From Panopea generosa (Eukaryota > Mollusca > Bivalvia > Adapedonta > Hiatellidae), in assembly GCA_029582155.1 (NCBI GenBank), contig CM055898.1, positions 35,397,455 to 35,461,454 on the forward strand: a stretch of 64,000 nt of DNA, read 5' to 3'. A program made the translations under genes and the position numbers. The stretch's first letter is position 1. Each line of letters starts with the position of its first letter. Shown here in pieces: positions 34,048-45,189 of this stretch. Under the pieces are notes generated by a model that was not told where the DNA came from, searched no databases, and saw only the letters and a program-made list of their open reading frames with translations.

Positions 34048-35848
34048 TCTTAGGGCAGCTACAGTGTTTTTGAAAGAGCCAGAATCCTATCTCGACTTTA
34101 GACCAATCTGTGGCAAGGCATGTCGGTTTGGACTTGTCGAAAATCCGTACACCCTCTTCTATCTCGCTTACAATCACTCGCTTCGATTCTGCCAGTAGCT
34201 CGTCGAGGTTTTCATTCCAATGAAAGGGTGTGCCTGGCTTAAGGAAGTCACGGAAGGGAAGCATTCGGTCAGTTATGCTGAAGGCATATGAAACCTGGTT
34301 GATGAGCCCAAACCAAGATCGAATGTCCGTGATGTTTCTTGGTTGTGGGAAATCAATGATTGCATTGAGAAACTTCTGCAAGGTCTTACACTGTCTGCAG
34401 TGATTTCGAAGCCTTACAAATTCCACTGTTTCCTGTCCAAAGATGAACTTCTCCGGATTGACGGTTATGCCATTCCTGCCACATATATCCAGCCAGTTGC
34501 ATGCCTGGAAAAAGCTTTCCTCCAGACTGTTTGACCAGAGGAGTGGGTCATCAATGCACTTAGTCTTGTTTGGGACCTCTGCGCAAATCTCGTCAAACCG
34601 TCTAGAGTAGCCATCGCCCGACGCAATGTAGCCCTGTGGTGCGGTGCAGTAACAGTATCTTCCCCAGGGGGTGATAAAGGTGGTAAGATGCCTATCTTCT
34701 TCTCTGAGAGGGACACTGTGATAGCCGTTCCATGCATAAAAAACAGACTTTATTGTCCCCTGTGGCACTGATCTTGCTTGATGGAATGGTGACTGCGTGT
34801 GATGGGTCTCACGTGTGGCGTGTACGTTCAGAAGTTGTAAGTCAATGGTGCGCCTCGGTTTGCCATTTTTCTTGGCACAAACGACCATGCGATGGCACCA
34901 TTTCACTGGTTCACCAACCGGTACTGGTTCCATCACTCCTAATCTGACATCTCTATCGAGTCCCGCCTTATTATCTTTTCGCCAATGAATAGGTACTGGC
35001 ACAGGAGTGTGTATCGCTACCGGTGTGGCAGAAGAGTCCACCATAAGTTGAAGTGGGGGACCCTCCATCATAGGTAATGGCTGATGTTCACATGTGTTGA
35101 ATGTGCTAGACTGGTAGTGCTTGAGTAGATAGTGTTTGAGTGCCTCACGGTTGTTCTCATTTGCAGGGAATAGCAGCTTTGTAGGAGGAAATGGTGGCAT
35201 CTGGCGGCGTGGGCAGTTGCATTCAGTGGCTAGTCCACTGTCATTGCTATCATTAGGTGGACCATCGTTCAAGGTGTAGATTGTCTGGTTGCCGTTAGTA
35301 TCACCAATCGTTGGAAATGTGTCCGTAATCATTTGAAGGCAGACACAGGCCTCCCTGCTGATGTAGAGCTTGTCTGAGTTGTGGGTAACGTAGGTTATCT
35401 GACGGGTCTTGATCATGTTGCCCTGTTTGTCTTTGCCGGCGAATCGAAGTATGATTGCACCTAGAATGGTTATCCCTTTGTTGTCGGCAGCATACATCTT
35501 TAATGTAACGGGGATTAGGTCGCTCTTCTTCATTCCGAGTCGATAGATGACCTTGATGCCGGCTAGACAACTCTGGCAACCGGTGTCGGCCATGCAGGGG
35601 AGGATGAACGTCTTAGGTGTAGAGATGAGATTGAAGCCGAGTGATTCATAATCCTCGCGATGGACTCCCACAGTCAGGTAGACATATGGCTGTGGTTTTG
35701 AGGGACGCTTCACCCAAGTATCAGACAGCTGGCTGTAGAGGTGATGGTCAACAGTAATAGCTTTACTACCGCGGTGCTGACTAAGGTTGTTGATAGCGCA
35801 GAGGGAGTCGAACACGGGACCTTCATTTTCAGCAGACGATTTTGCCAT
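33869..35848 (-). pseudogene. Gypsy A protease, reverse transcriptase and start of RNase H
   Basis: A 659-codon frame. The aspartic protease is seen as A-D-T-G-C-Q-S-C. Fingers and palm of RT follow (V-V-C-A-K-K-N-G-K-P-R-R, then C-I-D-D-P in place of the usual Y/F-x-D-D), then the thumb. RNase H begins at L-A-T-D-W-S. The frame is lost inside RNase H. A second protease-proximal frame (35710-35940) shows a frameshift between the gag zinc knuckle and protease. Confidence 0.85.
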
Positions 35849-35936
35849 AGGTTAAAATTTGTTTTTATTCCTACACATACTGTCAAAGTGGTGGTTGATT
35901 CCACAAAGTTTACATGTATGACCATAAGCTGCACAC

Positions 35937-36803
35937 TCATTTTTTTCTAATATGTGGGGACGAGCAAATCCCGTGTCCTTTCTTTCCACAGTAAGAACAC
36001 AATTCGTGTTTGCCAGTGTTCTTTTGTTCGCGCCGATTGCGATCTTTCATAGAGTCATTTACTCGACGTTTGTATGAACTACTAGCTGCTTCTGCACCAT
36101 AAGTGTGAGTGTCCAGTAGGCGTGAGGCAGAGCGTTTACCAGATTCTTTGGCTTCAACAAATTTGAATACTTCCTCTAATGTCATCTCCTGATTTTTGTC
36201 ACCCAGGAGATCGAGCTGGATTTCACTGTCATCTAAGCCTCGACTAAGCACATCACGAAGAACTGCCTCTGTATAGTCAACATTGTCATCACAACTGGGG
36301 CACTTGATAACAAATTTACAGACTCCTGCCTGGCCACGGAGCCGGGCACTAAATGAGCGCATCGGTTCATCTCTGTCTTGGCGCATATTGTGAAGAGCGA
36401 CCCGAGCAACCATGGTATTTTCTTCTCTCACGGCGAGTGTCTTCATAACCTTAATGACTTCTGCCTCGGATTTATTTGTTAATGTTCCACCGGCTGTACG
36501 AGTAAGATCCTTTCATAAGTACTCATCTCAACACTCTAACAGTTGAATAACTTTGTCCTTGCCAGAAACCTTGGTGGCTTCAACATAATCAGTCCATCTG
36601 GATAGGAAATATGACCAGTCCTCACTGGTGCCGGCAGATGATATGGTTGGTCGTTTGACTTTTTCAACCTTCGCGATAGCAGCAGGTGAAGCTGTGGCCT
36701 TATGGATGGTTGCATGAGTGGTGATAAGAGCTGCGGCCACAATGGCATCCACGTCAGGAGTGGCGTATTCACAGTCTGCAATAGGGCAGTCGATCACTGG
36801 CAT
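35937..36803 (-). pseudogene. Gypsy A gag, broken by nonsense changes
   Basis: The start P-V-I-D-C-P-I-A-D-C-E-Y matches element B gag closely (36803-36528). The frame then meets TGA codons at the places where element B has Cys and Arg, and resumes at 36446-35937 down to C-S-Y-C-G-K-K-G-H-G. The second, canonical CCHC knuckle kept in element B is lost here by frameshift. Confidence 0.8.
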
Positions 36804-36890
36804 CTTTTAGCAGGTGTGTAGATTTAGTGGGTGGTGGTAACTGGGTATTGTATCAGCCGTCATTGAAGTCCCACCATAGATAAGAACTCG

Positions 36891-39580
36891 TCTATTTTGA
36901 TCACTTTTATTGGTAGGTCACAAATGATGGGATCATCTAAAAGTACAGTAATCATAAGTTGTATTAATGTGCCTATATTATTCTCTAATAATGTATTTTA
37001 AATTTAATGTAATCGTTATAATATGCTCTGTTTTGCGTACGCTGTTGTTAAATTTTAATGGGTTTTTTTTTGCAGTTTTTTAACGAAAATTTAAATTTGT
37101 TATTACCTTCCAGTTCAAAATGAAAATTGAGCTAAATGGCGTTGTTTTTTCTTTTATTTGAATAAAAAACTCTAAAACAAATAGTTATGAAAATTGCAGG
37201 GAAATATGTCAAAAGCATAATAATGATAAATGTAATTATCAAGTAAATATATTCACTGCACAACAATAGTTACCTGGCCCCAGTTTCACTAAACTTCTTA
37301 AGTTGAGTATTTCCTCAAACTAAAGTTCCACTCAACTGAGATTTCTCAAGTTTTCTGTTTCACGAAATTTCTCAACTCGGATTTGAGGATCCTCAACTGA
37401 GTGAAATATTTGAGATTTGTTATTAAAATCGCAAGCGGCCTAACGCGAAGTTTTCAACGTGGAGGTACGAAAGTCAATGTTTTTGTTTGCAGCTCGCGCG
37501 AAAACGCGGTTAATTTCAATAAAAAAAATGGTGTAAAATAAAAAGCAGTGCAAAACAAGCGGTGGTATAATTTATACGTTATTGTCAATCTAATGTGTTT
37601 TTTTTTAAAACTTTAACTAGTTATTTTCTGCGCTTTTATAAAAAGCAAGAATGACGCGAAACGATGTATTAAAAGAGCATTCAAGAATGCAAGCACACAA
37701 CTACTGACGTCACATCACTTGCGTGCGAGCAAACAATAAAATGTGTTAAGGCGCGGAGCAGGGCGGAGTCCCAACTACTGGCGGAAACTGACTCAGATCA
37801 AGATGTTTTACACCAAATCCGACGAACAATACGTTACATGTACACAATCCATGCCTGACCACCCGGGAATATCAAACATATCTATATTAGTAATGATGGT
37901 GACTCTCTTGAAACTATAATTATTTCAAAAACAGCAACAAACCCGATTCTTGAAGCAAAATAACACCGTAATTTCAAGATGTCATTGCCAGTCACGTGAC
38001 TCTCCTGTATATGTATCGGAACCTCGAGATATCCCTCAAATGATCATAGGTGTGTGCGTTTTGGTTTTCTTTTATCCGTATTCGGGGTATGTTGCGGTTG
38101 TTTCCCCCTCCCATCGTGATATATCTAAATCGTTGTTTGCGTCTTAGTTTAAAATGTATCATGTAAACGATAATCAATTTTAACACTGCGTCATCACTTC
38201 ACCATACTCGCAAATACTGGATCCGCTCGCTTGAAATAATTACAAGAAATATGACGTAATCAATACGGAATAGTATTCACGTCTTACAACTGGGTAAGGT
38301 GAACTGCGTATTTATTGTTGTGGCGATACTCCTTGTCAATGTATATTTGATGTTGATCTTCCTATGCTATTGCGATAGGATCGAGAGGGTCATCTTAAAC
38401 TAGTGGAGAGCTTTACACCGCTTGATGCCGTGGGTCCTAGCAATTTTCGGTCCAAACACTTTGAGTGAGAAAATAGATATATAAATTTACTCTGGTAGAA
38501 CTCTAGTACAATAATGAATCCACTAATAAAACGTAGAATCTTGGAAAACTGGTTGTGTTAACATTTAATAACTCTATAGTTGTATCAGTGTAGCTTCAGC
38601 AGGGAATGATTTGGAGGGGACCCTGCTGCACTGAATATCTTTTAGTAAAAACTGGCGTTTGGAATCAAGAGATTCCACATCCAACCTCCTTGAGATTTAC
38701 AAAATCCACATAATACCCCACCCACCCGACTGCAAATACAGAATTCCCTTGTGCTACATGATATTAAAATAATTAAGACAAACATTATTATTCAACTCAA
38801 TCTAACCCAACTCCCACTCGAGATATTCAAATATTTTCGCATGAAAGTGATGTGTCATAAGTCATCAATTGGCATTTTAGTATATAGGAAAACACAGAAC
38901 TACGAAGTATGTGATATAGTTCAAAAGCTTTTTTATTAAAAGAGAAAAATATCAAATTATTCATGCTCAATTTATAAAAACAGCACCGTATTCCCGTGAC
39001 ATCTCAAGTCCGTCCTCAACCTCAAATCTGAGTATTTTACTTTACCTCTTTTTTAGATTTTCTCAATTTGTATTCACTAAGAATATTTAGTAAAATTTCA
39101 AGTCAATTTTTCAAAACAATCTACGTTTTAAGTTAACCGCTTACTCGGTTTTTATCGATGATGTCCGGAAATTTCCGAACGTTAACAGATATAACTGAGA
39201 TTATGTATTACTAAATCAGTTACGTTATCCCAAGGATCATGTCTAGTCGAAATATCGGCGATAATACCGAGTTTAAATACACGTAATTGGCGAAAAACTA
39301 CGGTATTTGGATCTTGATAGCCACAATTTATGCTAAATCTTACAATTTTACCATTGTTTAATTTAATAAAAAATGTAGAACTTACTTGTTATGCCGCTGA
39401 AAGGAAAGGATATTCATAAATGCAGACAATACAATACTTACAAGCTGTGAATAGTTTTGGAAATCATGGTACGATGAATTTACATGGACACACGCCTGTG
39501 TTTAAATCTATTATACTCGTTCAAACATCGAAAGATGCGTTGCACCTATGCAATTACAATGTATGGTGATGTATGAAGTT
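36891..39580. other. non-coding spacer between the two locus copies
   Basis: No gene recognised. 37270-37420 has a run of short inverted pieces (CTCAACT/AGTTGAG, CTCAAATCCGAGTTGAG) recalling ends of DNA-transposon repeats, with a weak echo near 39000. A palindromic TGACGTCA lies at about 37706 in a locally GC-richer patch. Neither could be tied to a gene. Confidence 0.45.
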
Positions 39581-39582
39581 TC

Positions 39583-39740
39583 GGATGATAATACCTGGAT
39601 ATCAATATCTCTATATAATTATACGTTCAGAGGTATAAAGATTGAGTTGATACATGGGTATAAGTTAATCGAATTCAACTTTACCATGTGTCGCTTTAAT
39701 TGTGGAAAATACATTTTATCAAATTAGTCCGTTTAAGTTT
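39583..39740. repeat. single 73-bp unit with flank (second locus copy)
   Basis: GATAATACCTGGATATCAAT followed by ATCTC matches the core of the 73-bp satellite. The following AGGTATAAAGATTGAGTTGA and TGTGTCGCTTTAATTGTGG match the right flank of the big array (3435-3545). Only one unit is present. Confidence 0.8.
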
Positions 39741-40375
39741 TTATTTACCCTTGCAACTCGTGTGTATCATTTCGGTGACCAAGACAATGGCAATTGGCCA
39801 ATCTTCCGTAAAGTGGTTAGCCTTTGATACTCCCCTATGTCATTCGCTCACAGGAGGTCGTCGCAGCAAATCACTGTAAAAGACCGCGGGGATCGGGTGT
39901 TCTGAAACTAAGGTATATACATAAGTATATGGTTCCCACCATTTACACAGGATGGCACGGCATCTGGTGCCCGCGTGATTCTGTAATCAGGCGCTCTCGG
40001 ATGTAGACTAGCGATTGGACGTTTATATACATGTAGTTGATTCTTGAAGATACTTGAATATTTTTGTAGATAATATGATTATGTTGATATAGAAGATTCC
40101 GTTGTATCTTGCCCATGTTGATAAAATCGTCCCATGGGTGCAAAAATGTACCAAGTGGCCTCTTAGTACATATACATTTGGTACCTTATTTCACTAATGG
40201 GACGGTATATTTCCGATGATCAGCAGAGACAAGCTGGTTGATGATGGAGTTGGTTGCCGTCGCTGGAGGAGGAGATTGCTGTTGAAGAGTTTCTCGGAGA
40301 TGGACTGTCACCGTGATGTTGCGCAGTATATCGTTGTTTCCTGTCTATTGTTGATTACACATCAAACCCTGATAA
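39741..40375. other. spacer before Gypsy B
   Basis: No gene recognised. Short open frames at 39824-40006 and 40216-40419 lack motifs. Confidence 0.4.
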
Positions 40376-40500
40376 ATAAGAACACTGTCTATTTGTCTTT
40401 AACAAGTCTTTATGTATAGCAATGACCACGGTCATCTGGAATGTAACAGAATATGATTAGTTCAATTAACACATGTACATAGGAATGTCATAACCTTCTA
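40376..40500 (-). repeat. 3' LTR of Gypsy B
   Basis: Matches 44268-44393. The inner edge is fixed by a purine tract on the minus strand (GGAGGAAGA, + 40501-40509 as TCTTCCTCC) directly next to the LTR start TAGAAGG. Confidence 0.8.
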
Positions 40501-40509
40501 TCTTCCTCC
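40501..40509 (-). promoter_or_regulatory. polypurine tract of Gypsy B
   Basis: GGAGGAAGA on the minus strand abuts the 3' LTR, as expected for the plus-strand primer of reverse transcription. Confidence 0.65.
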
Positions 40510-40799
40510 AAGTATTTGGAAGCTAAAAAACTTTTAAGTTTAGGTGGCTAATACTGAAATTAAACATGATAATCAACAACAAAAATTGAATGAAACAAGA
40601 ATAATTAAATAAGCACAAACTAATGTCCTTTATGTTATGTGCAAAAGTTGAAGTTAAACACACTGTCCTGAATCTCGTAAGTTCATATCATAATTCTTAT
40701 GAAAATAATAAAGTTAACACAAACTAATGTCTCTTAAGTTATGTGAAACAGTTTCAGATAGACACAATGCCATGAATATTGTTAGTTCATCTGATAATC

Positions 40800-41124
40800 T
40801 GAGTGTCAGGTTGGAGAGCGAGTGACACGGCTGGATAGTCGTTGTGGGTCGCTGGGTGTAAGATCGGGGTTATGTTCATTATATGTGACCTTTGTAACTG
40901 ATGGCCGTGTGGTTAGCGGTTGTCCAAGATTCTGGTCAGGTACTGCCCGGTTAAAGGTCAAATGGCGGCGCTCAAAATGGTTGTTAAGTCTAGATGACGA
41001 TCTGTCCAGTATTACACGAGTCGACGGAGTACTATTGACTGGTGTTGCCGGTCCAGTCGATGAGACAGGTGACAGAGGTGACCCTAGGTCAATTTAGAGG
41101 AACTCGGTGTAAATGGAGTCTGTG
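40800..41124 (-). pseudogene. Gypsy B integrase tail remnant
   Basis: The minus strand gives a Pro/Ser/Thr/Arg-rich tail like the end of the element A integrase frame. The catalytic core that should precede it is missing. The + frame 40822-41097 is a shadow. Confidence 0.5.
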
Positions 41125-42270
41125 TTACTGAATAAGGGTGAGAGGGTCCAGAACTTTCTGTCGGCTTATCGGGTTCAGTACCTGTTGAGACAGGTTCGAG
41201 TTGTCTATGCAATATGTAGTTCTCGGTGGCGCACTTGGGTTGGAGGGGGCTATGCAATTGCAGTGGTTATATCCGGTTCTGTATGATGTAATGGCAGGAG
41301 TAATTCCAGACCAAAATACTGAAGCCTCAGCTCTCGAGATCATAAAGGTGACATCTTGGTGAGCAGAATGTAAAGCAGTTAATATGTCATGCCGAAGGGA
41401 GGGAGGTATTACTATACGATCCTTGTATAGTATGACATCTTCGACGGTATGGAGGTGGTCCCGAAATTGGAAATAGTCCCGCAGTGGTACAGGGAACTCA
41501 TGACGGGAGTCGGGTGTACCAGACTCGATAAGGTCAAGTAGTTGGTTCATGCTGTCATCACTTGCTGTGGCGATACGGATTCTTTCCCATGTCACTGATT
41601 TCATTGCAAGAGAGTCAAGTGAAGATGTAGCTGATGCAATAACACACTCCTCTATAGTATAAGTATCTGTTTCAGAAGCACGTATGCCTGCTAAGAACGT
41701 TTTGGAAGGTAGCAGTGTTGCTGGAATCGAAACATATTGATTGATAGCTGCTATGTCATCTGTAAGTGTAAGTTTCTCAGGGTTACTAGCTGGGTGACGA
41801 GAGACACAGTCAGCGGCTCGGTGTTTGACGTCTGGCACGTGAATCATACGGAATCGGTACCTGAGGGTCTTCTCCTTTAAGTTCCTGAGGCGAGAGTTAG
41901 AGATGTCTTCCAGAGACCTGTCACCAAGTATTTTCAATAGAGGTTTGTGGTCAACGGCGATGATGAGATTCTCGCATCCCAAAACGAAATATCTTGCTTT
42001 GTCCAGAGCGTCAGCAACTGCCAGGGCTTCGTCTTCAACTGGCGCGTAACGGGATTCAGCAGAATGAGTGAACCTACTGCCCACGAGTGTGATCTTCAAT
42101 CCTGTACGGCAGCAAAATGGTTCCTGTTCTGGACAGTTGCAGTGTTTTTGAAATAGCCAAAAACCAATGCCAGTATTGGACCAGTCAGTAGCAAGACATG
42201 TTGGTTTACTGCGGTCAAATATTTTTACACCTTCTTCAATTTCACTTATGATTGCAGCTTTGGATAGCAC
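41125..42270 (-). pseudogene. Gypsy B RNase H and integrase N-terminus
   Basis: A 381-codon frame starting with I-S-E-I-E-E-G and L-A-T-D-W-S-N-T-G-I-G-F (RNase H), then V-D-H-K-P-L-L-K, R-H-R-A-A-D-type linker and the integrase zinc-binding start (H-S-A-H-Q-D, then F-W-S-G-I-T-P-A-I). After A-P-S-N-P-S-A-P-P the similarity to element A stops and the integrase core is absent. Confidence 0.8.
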
Positions 42271-42565
42271 GAAGGTATTTCATGCATGGACGGACACTAT
42301 TTGATGTTATTTCGAATCCAGCAAATTCCACAGAGTCTTGTCCAAATACAAATTTCTCAGGGTTAAGTGTGATACCTTGTTGTCCACAGATGACAAGCCA
42401 ATGAACAGCTTGAAAGAAGCGTCCAAGTACACCAAGTCGAACATCCTGGTCAAGTCCAGTTTTAACTTCATCCTGCCAATGAAGTGAAACAGGTACAGGT
42501 GTGTGGTGAGCAACAGGTTCAGCATTGGGATCAACCATTAATCGCATTGGAGGGCAAGTCATCAA
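42242..42565 (-). pseudogene. Gypsy B reverse transcriptase remnant
   Basis: A 107-codon frame jumps from D-Q-D-V-R-L-G-V-L (before the RT fingers) directly to F-F-Q-A-V-H-W-L (after the catalytic motif). About 140 residues present in element A are missing, including the catalytic Asp pair. A second deletion removes the thumb before the RNase H frame. Confidence 0.85.
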
Positions 42566-42686
42566 TGAGGAATTCCTGCAGTTTTATGCGATTGAATTCC
42601 ATTGGTTCATAAGGCAGCTTTCTAGGGGGTGGAGGTGGTAGCTGGCATTTAGGGCATTCACAGATTGTCATCAGGTTGCTCACAAT

Positions 42687-44213
42687 TCAAATAGTTTCAG
42701 TGTTGTGAAGATCGTTCTGCAAAGTTGCTGTCATTGCGGTTTGTTGCACTTCGTTTATCTCACCCACAGTGGGAAAGCTGTCAGAGATATCGATACAGGC
42801 CTCTCTGCTGATGAAGAGCTTGTCTGAATTGTCAGTTACATAAGTCATCTGTCTGGTTTCAACATGCCAACCTTGTTCGTCTTTGCCAGAGATACGAAGG
42901 ATGGTTGCGCCGAGAATTGTTATACCACTGCGGTTAGCAGCGTGCATTTTCATGGTGACAGAAATGAGAGCAGTGGAGCTCAACCCGAGGCGATGTATGA
43001 CTTTGATACCTGCAAGGCAACTTTGGCACCCTGTGTCTGCCATGGCAAGGAGGACGACAGATTTGGTGAAAGAGGTAAGATTGAAGCCAAGGGTTCTATA
43101 ATCATCGGGCGAGATCCTGATGGTAAGGTTAATGAATGGTTGTGACCCTGAACTCTTCTTGATCCAAGTATCAGAGAGATGGTCATACAGGTGATGGTCG
43201 ATGGTTATTTTCTTCCTATCGCGATTGTGTTCAGTGTTTGAAATGGCACACAAAATGTCAACTACAGCACCTTCACATTCGTTTACACTATGAAGGGTAG
43301 GTTTCGTTGCTTTTGGCTTGTCTATACTCCGACACACACTCTCAAAATGATTATCGCGGTTGCAATGTCTGCACTTGTGACCGTATGCTGGGCATTCTTT
43401 CATGCGGAGACGAGCTGGTGAGGTCTTGCCATGTCCTTTCTTACCGCAATACGAGCATGGTCCAGTTTTGTCTTTTAGTGCTGTTTGTTTTGCCCTTTTA
43501 TAAGAACTGCTAGCTGCTTCTACTGCATGGGAATCAAGTAGGCGAAAAGCTGAACGTTTTCCTGCCTCTTTAGCTTCAATGAACTGAGAAACCTCCTCTA
43601 ATGTCATGTCTGTATTCTTGTCGCCGAGGAGGTCAAGCTGGATATCTGGATCGGCAACACCCCTTGCGAGTACATCTCTAACAATTGTGTCTGTGTAATT
43701 GACATCAGTGTCACAATTGGGGCACTTTATTATAAATTTGCAGACGCCCGCTTGTACACGTAAGCTTGCGCAAAAACTACGCACAGGTTCATCACGGTCT
43801 TGGCGCATGTTGTGTAATGAGGCCACCATAGTGTTTTCTTCACGGACGGCGAGTTTTTTAATTGCAGTAAGTACCTCTATATCAGTTTTGTTAGTAAGGC
43901 TTCCACCCGCAGATCGCGTTAAGTCTTTGCGTAGCTGTTCATCACAACATTCCAGCAGCTGAACTACTTTGTCACGGCCAGTGAGTTTGGTCGCATCAAC
44001 ATATTCAGACCATCGTGACGCGAAGTATGCCCATTCCTCACTTGTGCCTGCGGCCGATATGATAGGCCTTTTCACTTTTTCAACTTTAGCAGCAGTGACA
44101 GGTCCTGGAGCGTGTGTTACACTATGAGCGGTGATGAGTGCAGCAACAATTGCTGCATCAAGGTCGTCGGTTACATATTCACAACCAGGGATGGGACACT
44201 GTACGGCAGGCAT
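42687..44213 (-). CDS. Gypsy B gag-protease open frame, 508 codons
   Basis: Starts M-P-A-V-Q-C-P-I-P-G-C-E-Y. The middle is a helical capsid-like region. Two Cys/His segments follow: C-S-Y-C-G-K-K-G-H-G and a canonical zinc knuckle C-R-H-C-N-R-D-N-H-F-E-S-V-C (C-x2-C-x4-H-x4-C). Protease is at A-D-T-G-C-Q-S-C. No internal stop, unlike element A. The frame would make a structural protein and protease but no replication enzymes, so the copy is non-autonomous. Confidence 0.8.
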   Translation of the reverse strand: MPAVQCPIPGCEYVTDDLDAAIVAALITAHSVTHAPGPVTAAKVEKVKRPIISAAGTSEEWAYFASRWSEYVDATKLTGRDKVVQLLECCDEQLRKDLTRSAGGSLTNKTDIEVLTAIKKLAVREENTMVASLHNMRQDRDEPVRSFCASLRVQAGVCKFIIKCPNCDTDVNYTDTIVRDVLARGVADPDIQLDLLGDKNTDMTLEEVSQFIEAKEAGKRSAFRLLDSHAVEAASSSYKRAKQTALKDKTGPCSYCGKKGHGKTSPARLRMKECPAYGHKCRHCNRDNHFESVCRSIDKPKATKPTLHSVNECEGAVVDILCAISNTEHNRDRKKITIDHHLYDHLSDTWIKKSSGSQPFINLTIRISPDDYRTLGFNLTSFTKSVVLLAMADTGCQSCLAGIKVIHRLGLSSTALISVTMKMHAANRSGITILGATILRISGKDEQGWHVETRQMTYVTDNSDKLFISREACIDISDSFPTVGEINEVQQTAMTATLQNDLHNTETI

Positions 44214-44267
44214 TTCTCTTCAGCAGATGATAGTCACTCTGGTTGTCGATCAACTCAGACCGTGGCC

Positions 44268-44393
44268 ATAAAAAACACTGTCTATTTATCTTTTACAAGT
44301 CTTTATGTATAGCAATGACCACGGTCATCTGGAATGTAACAGAATATGATTAGTTCAATTAACACATGTACATAGGAATGTCATAACCTTCTA
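44268..44393 (-). repeat. 5' LTR of Gypsy B
   Basis: Near-identical to 40376-40500. On the minus strand it ends ...GACAGTGTT and is followed by TATGGCCACGGTCTGAG, the probable primer-binding region. I could not assign the primer tRNA. Confidence 0.75.
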
Positions 44394-45111
44394 CCTAACG
44401 CCGCGTTAAAATTTCCCTCCATGTATAAAGTGGAGTGACCTTGGCACATTTATAAGGCCCCAACATGCCAAGGAGATGTCCATCCCACTCGAGAGCCGCT
44501 TGATACACAGGGTTACAGCAGGTCACAGCGTGAAGTGATTTGTTCACAGTAATGCGACGGATTAGGTAGATATTTGGCATCGGATACTTGCAGACTGTTT
44601 GCAATGTAAAAAGAACATAATAGAAAATACGATAAAAAAGAGTGTAGTAAATGATGCCCTTTTAACGGTCGTTTTTCGTGCCAGCATTAGTTCCCACCGA
44701 CAACAGATTAGCTTATAACTCGGATTTATAACGCCAGATTTTTATCTCATTTCTTTTATATATCTTTGTGTCAATATTGTGTTAACAACTGTTAGTTATA
44801 ATCCATCGCATTACTGTGAACAAATCACGTGTAGTTGTGACACTATATATCCCGTTTGAAGAGTGAGACTGAATTTAACAATTTAACATGTATTTCGATA
44901 TTTTAGCGCTTGAATCTCAATATTGTAGACACCAAAGATAGTGGTTAATTTCATGTTGAATGTTTTATAAGAACAAAGTGAAAATTAATAAGATATGTTA
45001 TTCAATTTTTATCCACAAAATTTAATTAGATCATAAATAACCTCTTAATTACCTTTTATCTTCGGTGAATAGGTGGTGTGGTTAACAAATTACAAACGTA
45101 GAATATTTTTT
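44394..45111. other. AT-rich spacer
   Basis: No gene recognised. The 69-codon frame 44395-44604 has no supporting motif. Confidence 0.4.
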
Positions 45112-45189
45112 TTCTGTTGTTTTGTGTGAATGTCGAATGTTTTCTTAGTGGAAAAGTACGGCATAACTCCAGGAGAGCAAAAACATGTA
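45112..45189. other. left flank of the 40-bp array, matched at 4390-4465
   Basis: TTCTGTTGT ... ACTCCAGGAGAGCA ... CATGTATTATGCTC mirrors 4390-4465 in order and spacing. Confidence 0.8.

Larger units (their letters stand above)
31600..36890 (-). mobile_element. Ty3/Gypsy retrotransposon A (K02A2.6-like), decayed
   Basis: Gag, protease, RT, RNase H and integrase lie in the expected order on the minus strand, broken by nonsense changes, frameshifts and a nested SINE. At the 5' side, ATAAGAAC...GTCTATTTT near 36880 resembles the LTR end of element B (ATAAGAACACTGTCTATTTG at 40376). I found no matching repeat near 31600, so the other LTR is lost or too diverged. The element starts where homology between the two locus copies ends. 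Confidence 0.85.
40376..44393 (-). mobile_element. Ty3/Gypsy retrotransposon B, internally deleted
   Basis: About 4.0 kb between two LTRs of about 120-125 bp that differ at 2 of 120 core positions. Gag and protease are in one long frame, but most of the RT core and the integrase catalytic core are missing compared with element A. I did not find a clean target-site duplication. The insertion separates two blocks that match copy 1 at 3435-3545 and 4390-4500. Confidence 0.85.

Noticed and set aside
37700..37712. CRE palindrome TGACGTCA as a promoter mark
   Set aside because: No exon, TATA box or open frame follows within a reasonable distance. One 8-bp site can occur by chance.
40822..41097. 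91-codon + frame
   Set aside because: Antisense shadow of the Gypsy B integrase tail.
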